Assembly: GCF_018069865.1 (NCBI RefSeq)
Contig: NZ_JAGQDG010000001.1
Coordinates: forward strand, 310,001 to 374,000
DNA: 64,000 bases
Reading direction: 5' to 3'
DNA from: Ideonella paludis
GTDB taxonomy: Bacteria > Pseudomonadota > Gammaproteobacteria > Burkholderiales > Burkholderiaceae_C
The notes under the pieces were generated by a model that was given only the letters and a program-made list of their open reading frames with translations, had not been told where the DNA came from and ran no database searches. Positions 24,968-34,204 of this stretch are shown piece after piece. The stretch's first letter is position 1. Every line of letters begins with the position of its first letter. The position numbers were made by a program, and so were the translations under genes.

Positions 24968-27333
24968 AGGTTAGTCCGAGCAATGGAAGAGTGAGCCGGT
25001 GGTGACACCAAGCTGAGCCGCATTAGGGGCGCCAGCAAGAGCACCCAGGCCAAGCCCGAGAGCACGGTCACCCCGAAGGCCCGCAGCGCAGGCAGGGCCG
25101 ATAGCCCTAACAAGCCAAACGACAATGCCGTGCTGAGGGCCCCGACGATCACGGCCAACCAGGCGCCACCGTCGTCAGGGTGTTCCAACAAGAACACGCC
25201 GTAGTCGATACCCACGCCCAGCAGGAGCAAGAGGGCCAGCACATGGAACAGTTGCAAGGGTTGCCCTAAGAACGCCAAGCCACTGAGTGTCAAGCCTGTG
25301 GCCAGCACCGTGGGCAACCAGGCACGCCAGGCCGAGCGCCCGAAGCGCCATAGCAAGGCAGCGCCCACCACCACATGGCCCAGCACCAGCAAATAGCCCA
25401 TGGTCATGCGATAGCGGGCCAACAAGGCTGAAGTATCTGCGGTCCTATCTACCCAGCGTACCCCCGGCAGGCCATCTGCGGCCGCCGACAGCAGCGGCAG
25501 ATCGGCCGGTCCAAACGCGCCACGCAGCATCACCACTGATGCCATCTCGCCGCCTACCTCGCCCAGCCACATGCTGCGTGCCGGGCGAGAGGCCTCGCTG
25601 GCCCACCAAACATCCAGGGTAAGCGGGCCTGATGCCATGACAGACCGCTGCAACGGCTCACCCAAGCGGCGCCCTAACTCTGCCACGACCGCGGCTTCCA
25701 AAGCACCTGTGAGAGCTCCATCCGCCTGCTGTTGCGCTACCGACGGTAGCCAATCCGACACCGCGCGCCAGCCTTGCAAACGTCCTTGACGGACCAGGCC
25801 CGCTAGGCGCCGGGTCAATGCCTCCTCACGTTGCAACACCTGCTCAGCCGATGCCCCCGTGACCAAAAACCACTGCAGAGGGCTGGGCAGCCCGAGCAAG
25901 GAGGAGAGTTGTCTTTGCTCTTGCAGACGCTCCGGTGCCCCGCTTTGAAGCTGCCGCAAATCATCCTGGGCGCGCAAAGTCAGCGCGCCCGCGCCCAACA
26001 CGGCCAACATCAGCACTGCAGCGCCCCAGCCGACCTTGGTGGCCCGCCACCGCGGCCAGTGCGGCAAGGAAGCCGCTACGCGAGTAGCCAGTGCCGTGGC
26101 GCGGGGTGCCGCCCCTCGGTCCAGGCCCGGAAACCAAGCCCACGCCGTGATGAAGGTGGCGACCAAACCAGTGGCCGAGAACACGGCCATCTGGCGCAAG
26201 CCCGGAAACGGGGCCAAGCCCAAAACCAGATAGCCCAGCACACTGGTGGCCAGTGCCAGCAGCAAGCCAGGCAGCAGGCTGTGCATCAGTCGAGGAGAGG
26301 GCACTCGCGGCTGGGCTTGCCGGGCTGAAAAGTAATGAATCCCATAGTCCTCGGCAACGCCGATCAGGCTGGAACCAAAGATCAGGGTGACCAAATGAAT
26401 CTCACCGAAGCACAGGATCGTCATCGAGGTGGCCACCGCCACCCCAATCAGCAAAGATGCGGCCGTCAAGGCCAGGGGCTTGAGCGAGCGAAAGGCCAAC
26501 CACATCAAGCCCATCACCGCAGCCAGCGAGCCCCAGCCAATGGTGTTGACTTCGCCATGCGCTTGGGCCGCTGCCGCTTCGGCATGCAGGGGCACTCCGC
26601 CGCGCAAGACCTTTAGATCCGGCGTCTGCGCCTGCGCCGCGATGGCGGCCCGCTCTAGGGCTTGGGCCAGCCGGCGCTCACCGTCCAATTGGGTGGCGGC
26701 GCGGTCCGACTCGTACACCATCACCAACCAGTCGAGGTCTTCACGATGAAGGTGTGCCTCGCCGTCACGCTGACGTGCTTGTACATCGCCAGCACGAGCA
26801 CTCCACCAGGCTGCCCACAAACCCAACGGATCCGCAGCCCAGTCGGTCAGGCGCCCGCTGCCACCAGGCTGCATCAGGCCTGCCATAGCTCGATCTGCCC
26901 CTTGGGCGGGTGTAAGGTGCTGCAACTCCAGCCGTTGTGCAGTAGTCAGCAAACGATCACGCCATGGCGCATAGAAAGCCACCTGCCGACTCAAGGCTTG
27001 AACGTCCGCCAAAGGCTGCTCGCGCAAACCTGCATCAGCCGGCAGCGCCTGGCGCCAGGCCGCTGCAGCGGCCCGGGTGTGCGCCCAGTCTGCGCTGCCC
27101 AGAACCACAACCACCTGACGCGAGGCCTGTGCACTCCAGTGTTGGCTAGCACGCGACAAGGCACTGTCTTGGGGATCCTGCGGAAGCAAGGCCATCACGT
27201 CAGTGGTGATATGGGGCTGTGCCCAAAACCGCCACTGGTGCACCGCCACGGCTAAGACCACCAGCAGCCAAGCCCAAGCCGCCCAACGCCAACGCTGGAG
27301 CGCCTGCGACGAGAGGTTCACCCCATCAAGCAA
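24964..27333 (-). CDS. MMPL/RND-family exporter of the pigment cluster
   Basis: 789 aa, 12 predicted transmembrane helices in the RND plan: TM1, a large periplasmic loop (about 37-265), TM2-6, TM7, a second loop, TM8-12. The two polar transmembrane motifs GVAEDYGIHYF and GVGIDYGVFLLEH supply the Asp-Tyr pairs used in proton coupling. Start: TTG at 27333 has GAGG six bases upstream; GTG at 27321 is an alternative. It overlaps the LolA-like gene by 8 bp and is probably the inner-membrane flippase/exporter for the polyene-lipid. Confidence 0.9.
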   Translation of the reverse strand: MLDGVNLSSQALQRWRWAAWAWLLVVLAVAVHQWRFWAQPHITTDVMALLPQDPQDSALSRASQHWSAQASRQVVVVLGSADWAHTRAAAAAWRQALPADAGLREQPLADVQALSRQVAFYAPWRDRLLTTAQRLELQHLTPAQGADRAMAGLMQPGGSGRLTDWAADPLGLWAAWWSARAGDVQARQRDGEAHLHREDLDWLVMVYESDRAATQLDGERRLAQALERAAIAAQAQTPDLKVLRGGVPLHAEAAAAQAHGEVNTIGWGSLAAVMGLMWLAFRSLKPLALTAASLLIGVAVATSMTILCFGEIHLVTLIFGSSLIGVAEDYGIHYFSARQAQPRVPSPRLMHSLLPGLLLALATSVLGYLVLGLAPFPGLRQMAVFSATGLVATFITAWAWFPGLDRGAAPRATALATRVAASLPHWPRWRATKVGWGAAVLMLAVLGAGALTLRAQDDLRQLQSGAPERLQEQRQLSSLLGLPSPLQWFLVTGASAEQVLQREEALTRRLAGLVRQGRLQGWRAVSDWLPSVAQQQADGALTGALEAAVVAELGRRLGEPLQRSVMASGPLTLDVWWASEASRPARSMWLGEVGGEMASVVMLRGAFGPADLPLLSAAADGLPGVRWVDRTADTSALLARYRMTMGYLLVLGHVVVGAALLWRFGRSAWRAWLPTVLATGLTLSGLAFLGQPLQLFHVLALLLLLGVGIDYGVFLLEHPDDGGAWLAVIVGALSTALSFGLLGLSALPALRAFGVTVLSGLAWVLLLAPLMRLSLVSPPAHSSIARTNL

Positions 27334-27940
27334 GCCAAGCCTCTTCGTCTTTGCTCAGCGCAGGGCTGCTCAGATGGCCACTCATGCGGATGCGGCTCAT
27401 ATCGCCCAAGCCGTCTTGCCACTGCACTTGCCGGACCTGCTTGTCGCCCTCGATCTCCACACGCGTGGCCCACTGTGCCAGGGATGCGTCTTTGGGCAGC
27501 AGAGTCATCTGCCATGCCTCGGCCGTCTTGAGGTGCGGCGATACACTGAAACGCTGTGCCAGCACCGCCAAATCGGCACTCAAAACCGCAAACATCAGTT
27601 CGGTGATGCCGCGTACCGCTGGTTCACGCGCCGCATCCAACTGCTGCTGAACGGTGCCATCGGCACCACGGCTCACCAATCGATCGCGGGTGAGGATTAA
27701 GCTACTAGCCAGTGGCTCCAGGGTACGCCAGATCACACCGCGGCCCCTTTGCACAAGAAAGTCTCCCCGCGAGAGCAAAGGCTGCTTAAAGCCCTTGACC
27801 GTCTTACGTTGCTCGAACTGGCCACGCAGCAAGGCAGTGTTGGACAAGCGCGAGCGAATCTCGGCCAGGGCATCGCGCTCTTGGGCCCACAGTGGCATGG
27901 TCAGGGCAGTGCCCACACCGAGGATGACGCGGCGCTTCAT
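27326..27940 (-). CDS. LolA-like outer-membrane lipoprotein-carrier homologue
   Basis: 204 aa; signal peptide MKRRVILGVGTALTMPLWAQ, then a LolA-type half-barrel pattern (LSNTALLRGQFEQRKTVKGF, VIWRTLEPLASSLILTRD). Dedicated LolA paralogues are standard in aryl-polyene clusters and are believed to shuttle the hydrophobic product across the periplasm. The housekeeping lolA would be elsewhere. Overlaps the thioesterase stop by ATGA. Confidence 0.86.
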   Translation of the reverse strand: MKRRVILGVGTALTMPLWAQERDALAEIRSRLSNTALLRGQFEQRKTVKGFKQPLLSRGDFLVQRGRGVIWRTLEPLASSLILTRDRLVSRGADGTVQQQLDAAREPAVRGITELMFAVLSADLAVLAQRFSVSPHLKTAEAWQMTLLPKDASLAQWATRVEIEGDKQVRQVQWQDGLGDMSRIRMSGHLSSPALSKDEEAWLA

Positions 27941-28392
27941 GCCAAGACTCCAAGCTTCTCCCAGAGAATCTCTGGGCAAAGAAAACGCATCTCTCGGCTG
28001 GCAATGTCCACGGCCACTTGGATGGTGTAGGCCGTGGTCAGACGCTGACCGGTCTGGGCATCTGTGATCAAGAAGTCCACCTTCAAGCGGTTCTCCCATT
28101 CCACGATGCGCGCCCGCACTTTGAGGCGCTGCCCCAATACGGCAGAGCGCACGTATTTGAGCCGCATATCCACCACAGGCCAAGCAAAACCTGAGTCTCG
28201 CATTTCGGCATAGTTGTAACCCAGGCGAGACATCAAAGCACTGCGCGCAAGTTCCATGAACTTCACATAGTGGCCGTGCCACACCACTTCCATGGGGTCG
28301 ATGTCGAAAAACGCAGGCGTCACCTCGATGTCGTGCGTTAGTCGAGCGGACAACTCCGAGCTGACCGGCAAAGGCCATCGAGTCTGGCTCAT
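27937..28392 (-). CDS. Hotdog acyl thioesterase (YbgC/4-HBT type)
   Basis: 151 aa. The 4-hydroxybenzoyl-CoA thioesterase-like motif FFDIDPMEVVWHGHYVKFME contains the catalytic-type Asp and His. It may release the finished polyene or proofread acyl-ACP/CoA. The ATG overlaps the ammonia-lyase TGA by 4 bp and its own stop overlaps the LolA-like start. Confidence 0.88.
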   Translation of the reverse strand: MSQTRWPLPVSSELSARLTHDIEVTPAFFDIDPMEVVWHGHYVKFMELARSALMSRLGYNYAEMRDSGFAWPVVDMRLKYVRSAVLGQRLKVRARIVEWENRLKVDFLITDAQTGQRLTTAYTIQVAVDIASREMRFLCPEILWEKLGVLA

Positions 28393-29954
28393 GCGTTAGG
28401 CTCCTCATACAGACCTGACCATGCCCCTTGCTGCTGAGCCTGCACCAAACTCAGCAGTTCGGCGTCCAAAGCCCTGTCCTCATCCACCAGAGCGACGCGC
28501 TTGCATAGCCCAGCCTGAAAACCTTGCAGCGCCGGGGTGAGTTGCAAGCTGGGCTCCATGTCTTGCCTCAGGCTCAAGCCTTGCCGGGCGGCGATCAGCA
28601 TGCCAGCCAAGACCTGCTCGGTCAGAGTCAAGACCCTCAAGGCATCCCGCGCGGCAATGGTCCCCATGCTGACCTTGTCTTGGTTGTGACATTCGGTCGA
28701 GCGCGAAAACACAGAGGCAGGCATGGTCAGCTTCAAGGCCTCTGCGGTCCAGGCTGACACACTGATCTGCAAGGCCTTGAGGCCATGATTGATGGCTGCT
28801 CGCGCCCCCCGAGCGCCTGATAGGTTAGGGGGCAGTCCATGGTTGTATCGGGTGTCCACCAGCAAGGCGAGCTGCCTGTCCATCAAGTCCGCCACGTTGG
28901 CGACCGCGTTCTTAAGGCTGTCCATGGCGAACGCAATGTGCCCCCCATAAAAATGCCCACCGTGCAGCACTTGCTCGCTGTCGCCATCGATGATGGGGTT
29001 GTCATTGGCGCTGTTCAATTCGTTCTCAATAAGTTGCTGCAGGAACGGCAAGGCGTCCTGGAGCACACCCAACACATGTGGCGCACAGCGCAGTGAATAG
29101 CGATCTTGCAAGCGCTGTTCATTACGAGCGGGACGCGAGCTGGCCAAGTCATCACGAATGCGCTGCGCCACTTGCTGTTGACCCGCATGAGGTTTGACGG
29201 CAAAGAGGCGCTCGTCGAAGTGATGGGCATTGCCCGCACTCGCCACCACATTGCACGCGGTTAATCGTGTTGCAAGCCGCACCACAGACTCAGCGCGCTG
29301 CCAAGCCAAACAGGCCAATGCGGTCATCACCGCAGTGCCGTTCATGATGGCCAAGCCTTCCTTGGGGCGCAGGCGAAGAGGCACCAAGCCACACTCGCGC
29401 AAGGCCTCGTCTGCCGCCCAGCGCTCACCCTTCCACCACACGTCTCGCTCTCCGCACAAGGCAGCGGCCACATAGGACAAAGGAGTCAAGTCACCACTAG
29501 CGCCAACCGACCCTTCGGCGGGAATCAGCGGCAGGAGGTCATGGCACAAGAACTGTTCAAGCTGCGCCAGCAATGCCCAACTCACCCCCGACACCCCTTG
29601 ACACAGCGAAGCCAAGCGAGTGGCCAAGACAGCGCGCGTCTCTTCGGGGCTGAGGAACTGCCCCAACCCACATCCGTGATAGGTGTAGAGATGATGGGGG
29701 AGTTGGGGCACCAAGTCGGCCGGAATGCTGACGGTGCATGAGTCCCCGTAGCCAGTGGTGACGCCGTAGATCACCCCATCCTCACGCAGCAAACGGTCCA
29801 GGAAGTCCGCCCCTCGCTGAATACGAGCCCTGAACTCGGGCGACTCGGACAAACGCGCCTGGGCTTGCCGACGCGACAGGGCTAGTACATCGGCAATATC
29901 AAGGCGCTGGCCATCAAACACGACCAGGGTGGTGGGGGAGGTTGCGGCGTTCAT
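28389..29954 (-). CDS. Aromatic amino-acid ammonia-lyase (HAL/PAL/TAL family)
   Basis: 521 aa. ATG 29954 (overlapping the acyltransferase stop, ATGA) places the MIO-forming triad Ala152-Ser153-Gly154 in GSVGASGDLTPLSY and catalytic Tyr63 in IYGVTTGYG. It eliminates ammonia from an aromatic amino acid to give a cinnamate-type acid, which the AMP-ligase could load as polyene starter. The substrate-selectivity pair, 29 and 30 residues after Tyr63, reads Tyr92-His93; as known, HAL has Ser-His, TAL His-Leu and PAL Phe-Leu. So the substrate is unclear and may be unusual. Tyrosine is the expected one from flexirubin chemistry. Confidence 0.9.
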   Translation of the reverse strand: MNAATSPTTLVVFDGQRLDIADVLALSRRQAQARLSESPEFRARIQRGADFLDRLLREDGVIYGVTTGYGDSCTVSIPADLVPQLPHHLYTYHGCGLGQFLSPEETRAVLATRLASLCQGVSGVSWALLAQLEQFLCHDLLPLIPAEGSVGASGDLTPLSYVAAALCGERDVWWKGERWAADEALRECGLVPLRLRPKEGLAIMNGTAVMTALACLAWQRAESVVRLATRLTACNVVASAGNAHHFDERLFAVKPHAGQQQVAQRIRDDLASSRPARNEQRLQDRYSLRCAPHVLGVLQDALPFLQQLIENELNSANDNPIIDGDSEQVLHGGHFYGGHIAFAMDSLKNAVANVADLMDRQLALLVDTRYNHGLPPNLSGARGARAAINHGLKALQISVSAWTAEALKLTMPASVFSRSTECHNQDKVSMGTIAARDALRVLTLTEQVLAGMLIAARQGLSLRQDMEPSLQLTPALQGFQAGLCKRVALVDEDRALDAELLSLVQAQQQGAWSGLYEEPNA

Positions 29955-30940
29955 GGATGGGAAGGTGGGGGGGCGTGCTGGGGCGCACGCTGCGCCCAGA
30001 ACGCGAAGAAATTGAACCACTCGAGAGGCGCCCTCACCAGCAAGGCTTCAATGCGACTCATGTAGTGCTGCGCCAGATCTGTTGCCGCTTGCACGCGCTG
30101 GCCGCGCGGCAAGCGAACCACCGTGGCCAAGGGCTCAAAAATGAGGGTGTGTTCACGGCCTTCTCGAATACAGGCCAGTAGGTACAAGGGGCACTTCAGC
30201 AAGGAAGCCAACACGTAAGGCCCGATCGGGAGTGCTGCACTGCGCCCTAAAAACTGCACGTCCACACAGCTCTGAGGTCCCATCTGAACCGGGACGCGAT
30301 CTCCGGCGATCGCAACGAACTCGCCTTGGGCCACTTTCTCTGCCAACAGCACCGCCGTGGCCGGTGTGATCTCTGTCACCTGCATCAACTGCACGCCGCT
30401 GTGGGGGTTGAGCCGATTCAACATGCGGTTAAAGCGCTCTGCGTGGCGGGTATGCACCAGCACATGAATGCGCAAATCCTGGCACCGCCCGGCCAAGGCC
30501 TGACAAAGCTCTAGGCAGCCCATGTGGGCGGTGATGAAGACCCCCCCCTCACCACTGCGCACACGCTCCAGCATGGGCTCCAAACCTTCATAGCGGATAC
30601 GGTCAAAGCGATAGCTGCCGCTGGTCGCCAGCGTTTTGTCGAGCAAGGTGTCGGCGAACGACAGGAAGTGGCGCAGGCTGTCACGCCAGGTGGGTGGCCG
30701 AGCGGGTACGCCGTGCTGGCGGTGCATCTGGCGCAGATAGTCAAGGGACGCCTGTCGGGCCGCACGGCGTGTGGCCCAGTAGTAAAAAACGACCGGATAC
30801 AGACACACCAGAAACGGCCCACGGCCCAATAACTTGTATACCCCGTAGAGAAACCACATGCCTGCCACAAAGGTGTTCTCCCCCAACTGCGCCCAATGGG
30901 TGGCAACAGCGGGTGAGCGGCTTGCCGCATCGAGGCTCAC
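29951..30940 (-). CDS. LpxL/HtrB-like lysophospholipid acyltransferase
   Basis: 329 aa. The GTG at 30940 overlaps the glycosyltransferase stop (GTGA) and is preferred to a longer upstream frame that would run through that gene. One N-terminal hydrophobic helix (FVAGMWFLYGVYKLLGRG and following) is followed by the HX4E/D-type region FITAHMGCLELCQAL and the AIAGDRVPV motif of the LpxL family. It probably acylates the glycosylated head or joins the polyene to a lipid anchor. In some APE clusters this domain is fused to the glycosyltransferase; here they are separate coupled genes. Confidence 0.86.
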   Translation of the reverse strand: MSLDAASRSPAVATHWAQLGENTFVAGMWFLYGVYKLLGRGPFLVCLYPVVFYYWATRRAARQASLDYLRQMHRQHGVPARPPTWRDSLRHFLSFADTLLDKTLATSGSYRFDRIRYEGLEPMLERVRSGEGGVFITAHMGCLELCQALAGRCQDLRIHVLVHTRHAERFNRMLNRLNPHSGVQLMQVTEITPATAVLLAEKVAQGEFVAIAGDRVPVQMGPQSCVDVQFLGRSAALPIGPYVLASLLKCPLYLLACIREGREHTLIFEPLATVVRLPRGQRVQAATDLAQHYMSRIEALLVRAPLEWFNFFAFWAQRAPQHAPPPSHP

Positions 30941-31677
30941 GCCGCCACCTTGCGCCACAGGATTTTGGGCAGGCGCAGCAGCATGCCAAAGAACAATTGG
31001 GCATGCATGCGAGAGATCAAGACGTTGTCCAACCAGACCTTGAAGTGCGAGACGCCATCCTGCGGGTAGGTAACCCTCGTTGGCAAGCTGACGATGGACA
31101 CCCCTCGCCAATGCAGGCGCACCAGTACCTCGCAATCAAAGTCCATGCGCTTGCCCAGACGTTCTCGATCGATGACCGCCAGCACGGGCTCCAGAGGGTA
31201 GACCCTGAAGCCGCACATCGAGTCGCGGATGTCGAGCGACAAGGTGTTGATCCACACCCAAACATGGGTGGCGTAACGCGCGATCAGGCGACCTTTGGGC
31301 ACGCTCTCGTCATAGAGGGGACACCCTGTGATGACCGCATCAGGCTGTGTCTGAGACAGTGTCAGGAACTTAGGGATGTCATGCACATCGTGCTGGCCGT
31401 CGGCGTCGATTTGCAAGGCGTGGCTGTAGCCCTGGCGAGCCGCCTCTCGCAGGCCAGCCATCATCGCTCCCCCCTTGCCCTGATTGACAGCCAAAACCAC
31501 CAAGGTCACCGCCTCAGGCTGCGCTGCCGCCAAACTCTTGAGCACAGCTGCACAGCCGGGTTCGCTGCCGTCATCCACCAAGATGCAAGAAAGGCCGTGC
31601 TCTCGCACGCCCGACACCATCGCTGCAATGGTGGAGGGATGGTTGTAGACCGGGATCACGGCCACTGTCTTAGGCAT
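30937..31677 (-). CDS. Family 2 glycosyltransferase (dolichyl-phosphate-mannose-synthase-like)
   Basis: 246 aa GT-A enzyme: VAVIPVYNHPSTIAAMV, metal-binding DADGQHD (the DXD-type site), and a C-terminal amphipathic segment without clear transmembrane helices. It likely adds a sugar to the polyene or lipid precursor on the cytosolic face. The ATG overlaps the AMP-ligase/dehydratase stop by 8 bp (ATGCCTAA). The coupled galE at the operon end could affect its UDP-sugar supply. Confidence 0.88.
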   Translation of the reverse strand: MPKTVAVIPVYNHPSTIAAMVSGVREHGLSCILVDDGSEPGCAAVLKSLAAAQPEAVTLVVLAVNQGKGGAMMAGLREAARQGYSHALQIDADGQHDVHDIPKFLTLSQTQPDAVITGCPLYDESVPKGRLIARYATHVWVWINTLSLDIRDSMCGFRVYPLEPVLAVIDRERLGKRMDFDCEVLVRLHWRGVSIVSLPTRVTYPQDGVSHFKVWLDNVLISRMHAQLFFGMLLRLPKILWRKVAA

Positions 31678-33361
31678 GGAAAATCACCCTTGCGCTGGCA
31701 TGCTTTTGCTCGCCAGACAGATATTGAAAACTCAGCACCGACTTGGCGGCATCCCAATGCAAGTGCAGATGCACGCGGCAGCCCGGGAAGATGGGAACCT
31801 GGAACTTAAGCACATCGACCCGCGTGAAGACACCCGCAGGCGCAAAGCACTCGCGCCCAAGCGCAATCGCCCAATCGAGCTGAGCCACGCCAGGCAGTAA
31901 GGGGCTTCCCGGGAAATGGCCATCAAAGACAGCCAACTCCGGGACGATATCCAGCACAGCCTGTGCTTCTGTGGCGCCGCGATGCAGCCACTGGACGGAG
32001 GGTCGCTCTGGCCGAAACAACTGTGTGAGCAGTGCCTCGGTTACTTTGCCCTGGGCATTGGTAGGCAGGGTCGCGACAAAGCGCCAACGCCTCGGCAACG
32101 CCACCCTCTCGACAACTTGCAGCAAGGCCTGCTTGAGCTGGTCAGTCAAGGCCTTCTTGCCGTGAGTTTGCAAGGCCAACTCACCGGCCCCGCTGAGCAC
32201 CACAACAGCAGCCAAGCGCACACGATCGGCCTCGGTCAAGGGAAGCACCTTGACCTCTCGGACGCTGTCCTGCGCCATCAACATGCGCTCTACAGCGGTG
32301 AGGGAAATGCGCTTTTCTTCGACTTTGACGATTCGATCTGCCCGGCCCAGCAATTCAAAGCAGCCGTCTTCATGAAGCCTCACCAAGTCGCTGGTCAGCC
32401 ACGGTGCAGCGTCGGGGAGATTGGGGGAAGCCACCTCCAACAGCCCATCGACTTGCCGCAACTGGACCGCCGCAAATGGGCGCCAGATGTCGCCATGCTC
32501 GGCACGTTGTCTCCACGCAATGCCACCGGTTTCTGAACTACCGTAGACCTCGATCGGCGACAGGCCGGTCAGGCGATGCACCTCTTGAGATGCGTCAGGC
32601 AGCAGGGGGCCGCCGGATGAAAAAACAGCGCGTGTGTGGCCTCGCACCTGCCCCCATGGCAGAGCGTCTGGAAATCGCTTGAGGTGGGCCGGGCTGGCCA
32701 CCAGCACGTTCGGCCCTTGCGACATGGCTGCCAAGATGGCCTCGGGATACTCCAGCCGACCGGCAACCAAGGCGCGTCCGCTGCTCAATGGCCAGAGCAC
32801 CTGAAACAGCAGGCCGTAAATGTGCTGATGAGACACCGTCGCCAAGACCTTCAGTGCAGGGTCGCTCATCAGGCCACCAAAGGCGGCTTCCAGCGTTCGA
32901 ACTTCGGCGTCGAGCTGTTTCAATTGCTTAGCGATGTCCAAGGGTTCGCCACTGGAGCCCGAGGTCTGCACCACCAAGCGATGGCGTTGCAGGTCCAAGT
33001 CGACAAAGCGCCAGGGTCGGTGCTCAGCCTTCGGGATCGGCCAACACCCCTGGGGCAAGTCCGCAGCATGAATGTCCACCGCTTCAGCCAAGCGCCGCAC
33101 GGTCTGCGGCTGCGCGTCTCCGGGCAGCACCACGGTTTTGTCGGCCTGCCAGGCCCCCATCAGAGCAGCAGCAAAAGTGTAGGTATCTTCGGCCAGCAAC
33201 GCCACGCGCTGCCCGGCTTGGGCTTGGAACATCCAGGCCCAGGCAGCCACATCGTGCTCAAACTCAGCACGGGTACGGGCCTGCCCAGCCACCCAGGCTA
33301 CCACCGCATCGGCGCCTTGCCGACGCGTCATGACGGTGGTCAATCCTTGTTGTTCAACCAT
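31670..33361 (-). CDS. AMP-dependent acyl/aryl ligase fused to a FabA/Z-like dehydratase (ApeH-ApeI fusion)
   Basis: 563 aa. Residues about 1-435 form an ANL adenylating enzyme: P-loop TSGSSGEP (133-140), YGSSETGG, SDLVRLHEDGCFELLGRAD and a C-terminal NAQGKVTE lysine. Residues about 450-563 are a hotdog dehydratase with FDGHFPGSPLLPG (His482). The first part probably activates the aryl starter and loads an ACP, the second dehydrates chain intermediates. The ATG at 33361 overlaps the membrane-protein stop (ATGGTTGA); a GTG three codons earlier is possible. The two activities are known as separate ApeH and ApeI proteins elsewhere. Confidence 0.9.
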   Translation of the reverse strand: MVEQQGLTTVMTRRQGADAVVAWVAGQARTRAEFEHDVAAWAWMFQAQAGQRVALLAEDTYTFAAALMGAWQADKTVVLPGDAQPQTVRRLAEAVDIHAADLPQGCWPIPKAEHRPWRFVDLDLQRHRLVVQTSGSSGEPLDIAKQLKQLDAEVRTLEAAFGGLMSDPALKVLATVSHQHIYGLLFQVLWPLSSGRALVAGRLEYPEAILAAMSQGPNVLVASPAHLKRFPDALPWGQVRGHTRAVFSSGGPLLPDASQEVHRLTGLSPIEVYGSSETGGIAWRQRAEHGDIWRPFAAVQLRQVDGLLEVASPNLPDAAPWLTSDLVRLHEDGCFELLGRADRIVKVEEKRISLTAVERMLMAQDSVREVKVLPLTEADRVRLAAVVVLSGAGELALQTHGKKALTDQLKQALLQVVERVALPRRWRFVATLPTNAQGKVTEALLTQLFRPERPSVQWLHRGATEAQAVLDIVPELAVFDGHFPGSPLLPGVAQLDWAIALGRECFAPAGVFTRVDVLKFQVPIFPGCRVHLHLHWDAAKSVLSFQYLSGEQKHASARVIFHA

Positions 33362-33911
33362 GTTCAACACTCGCCTTGACGCGCTGTCTCACGCACCACT
33401 CGATCCCGAATAACAGACCCATGAGAACGTATGCAACCACGCCGTTGTAGATCGCCCAAGTTTGCTCGTTGCAGGCCAGGGCTGTGTAGGCGGCCACGCT
33501 GCCGTTAAGCACAAAGAAGCCGCACCAAACCTGGGTCACCTGGCGCGTGTAAGCCACCGCACGAGGCGGCAGCTCAGGCTCAGACAGGCGAGCCAGTTGC
33601 TCGATCACCGGCGGCCCACGCCATAGGCTCCAGCCAAACACCAGCAGTAAGACGGCATTGACCCACACTGGATAGAGCTTCAGGGGCAACCAACCGCCCC
33701 CCCAGGCCGTTCCGGCCGCCAATGCAAGCGCTCCCACTGCCGCCAACCACCATAGCGCCTGCTGGCTGGCCCAGGCACGCAGCACCGCCAACAGCACCAG
33801 CCCCAAGGCTAGCCAGCGCGGATCCAGCACGGCGTGCCCGAAAAAAACCACGGCCGGATAGGCCACGGTGATCAAGGCCACCAGGACTGACAGCAGGGTA
33901 GCGGGTTTCAC
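33354..33911 (-). CDS. COG4648-type membrane protein of aryl-polyene cluster (ApeG-like)
   Basis: 185 aa with about six hydrophobic helices and the conserved-looking WLALGLVLLAVLRAW and AVLLLVFGWSLWRGPPVIEQLARL stretches. These proteins occur regularly between the ACP and AMP-ligase genes of such clusters; biochemical role unknown, perhaps in membrane placement of the synthase. Start GTG at 33911, 12 bp after the ACP stop. Confidence 0.82.
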   Translation of the reverse strand: MKPATLLSVLVALITVAYPAVVFFGHAVLDPRWLALGLVLLAVLRAWASQQALWWLAAVGALALAAGTAWGGGWLPLKLYPVWVNAVLLLVFGWSLWRGPPVIEQLARLSEPELPPRAVAYTRQVTQVWCGFFVLNGSVAAYTALACNEQTWAIYNGVVAYVLMGLLFGIEWCVRQRVKASVEHG

Positions 33912-33923
33912 GGTCGTCGGGCT

Positions 33924-34175
33924 TCAACCGGCCTTGTGCATCAGGCCATGCAGCGCGTCGACAACATCTTGCACCGTGCGCACGGATTTAAAGGCTTCGG
34001 GCTGCAGGCGTCGCCCCACCAGCGGCTTGAGTTGCACGATGAGGTCCACGGCATCGATGCTGTCGATGTCCAGGTCCTCATACAAGCGCGCATCGGGTGT
34101 GACACGAGACGCTTCGATTTCAAAGGTCTCTTGAAGGGTGTTGACGATGGTCTGGAAGATCTCGTCCTTGGTCAT
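33924..34175 (-). CDS. Acyl carrier protein (second, ApeF-like)
   Basis: 83 aa. The phosphopantetheine attachment site is the Ser in LDIDSIDAVDLI (about residue 40). The basic C-terminal half (LKPLVGRRLQPEAFKSVRT) is unlike acidic housekeeping ACP and suggests a dedicated partner set. In the described Xenorhabdus system the two ACPs have different jobs (starter loading and extension); which is which here cannot be told. It follows the first ACP by 29 bp. Confidence 0.92.
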   Translation of the reverse strand: MTKDEIFQTIVNTLQETFEIEASRVTPDARLYEDLDIDSIDAVDLIVQLKPLVGRRLQPEAFKSVRTVQDVVDALHGLMHKAG

Positions 34176-34204
34176 GACTGCACCTTTTGGATGGGAGGGC
34201 TGTT

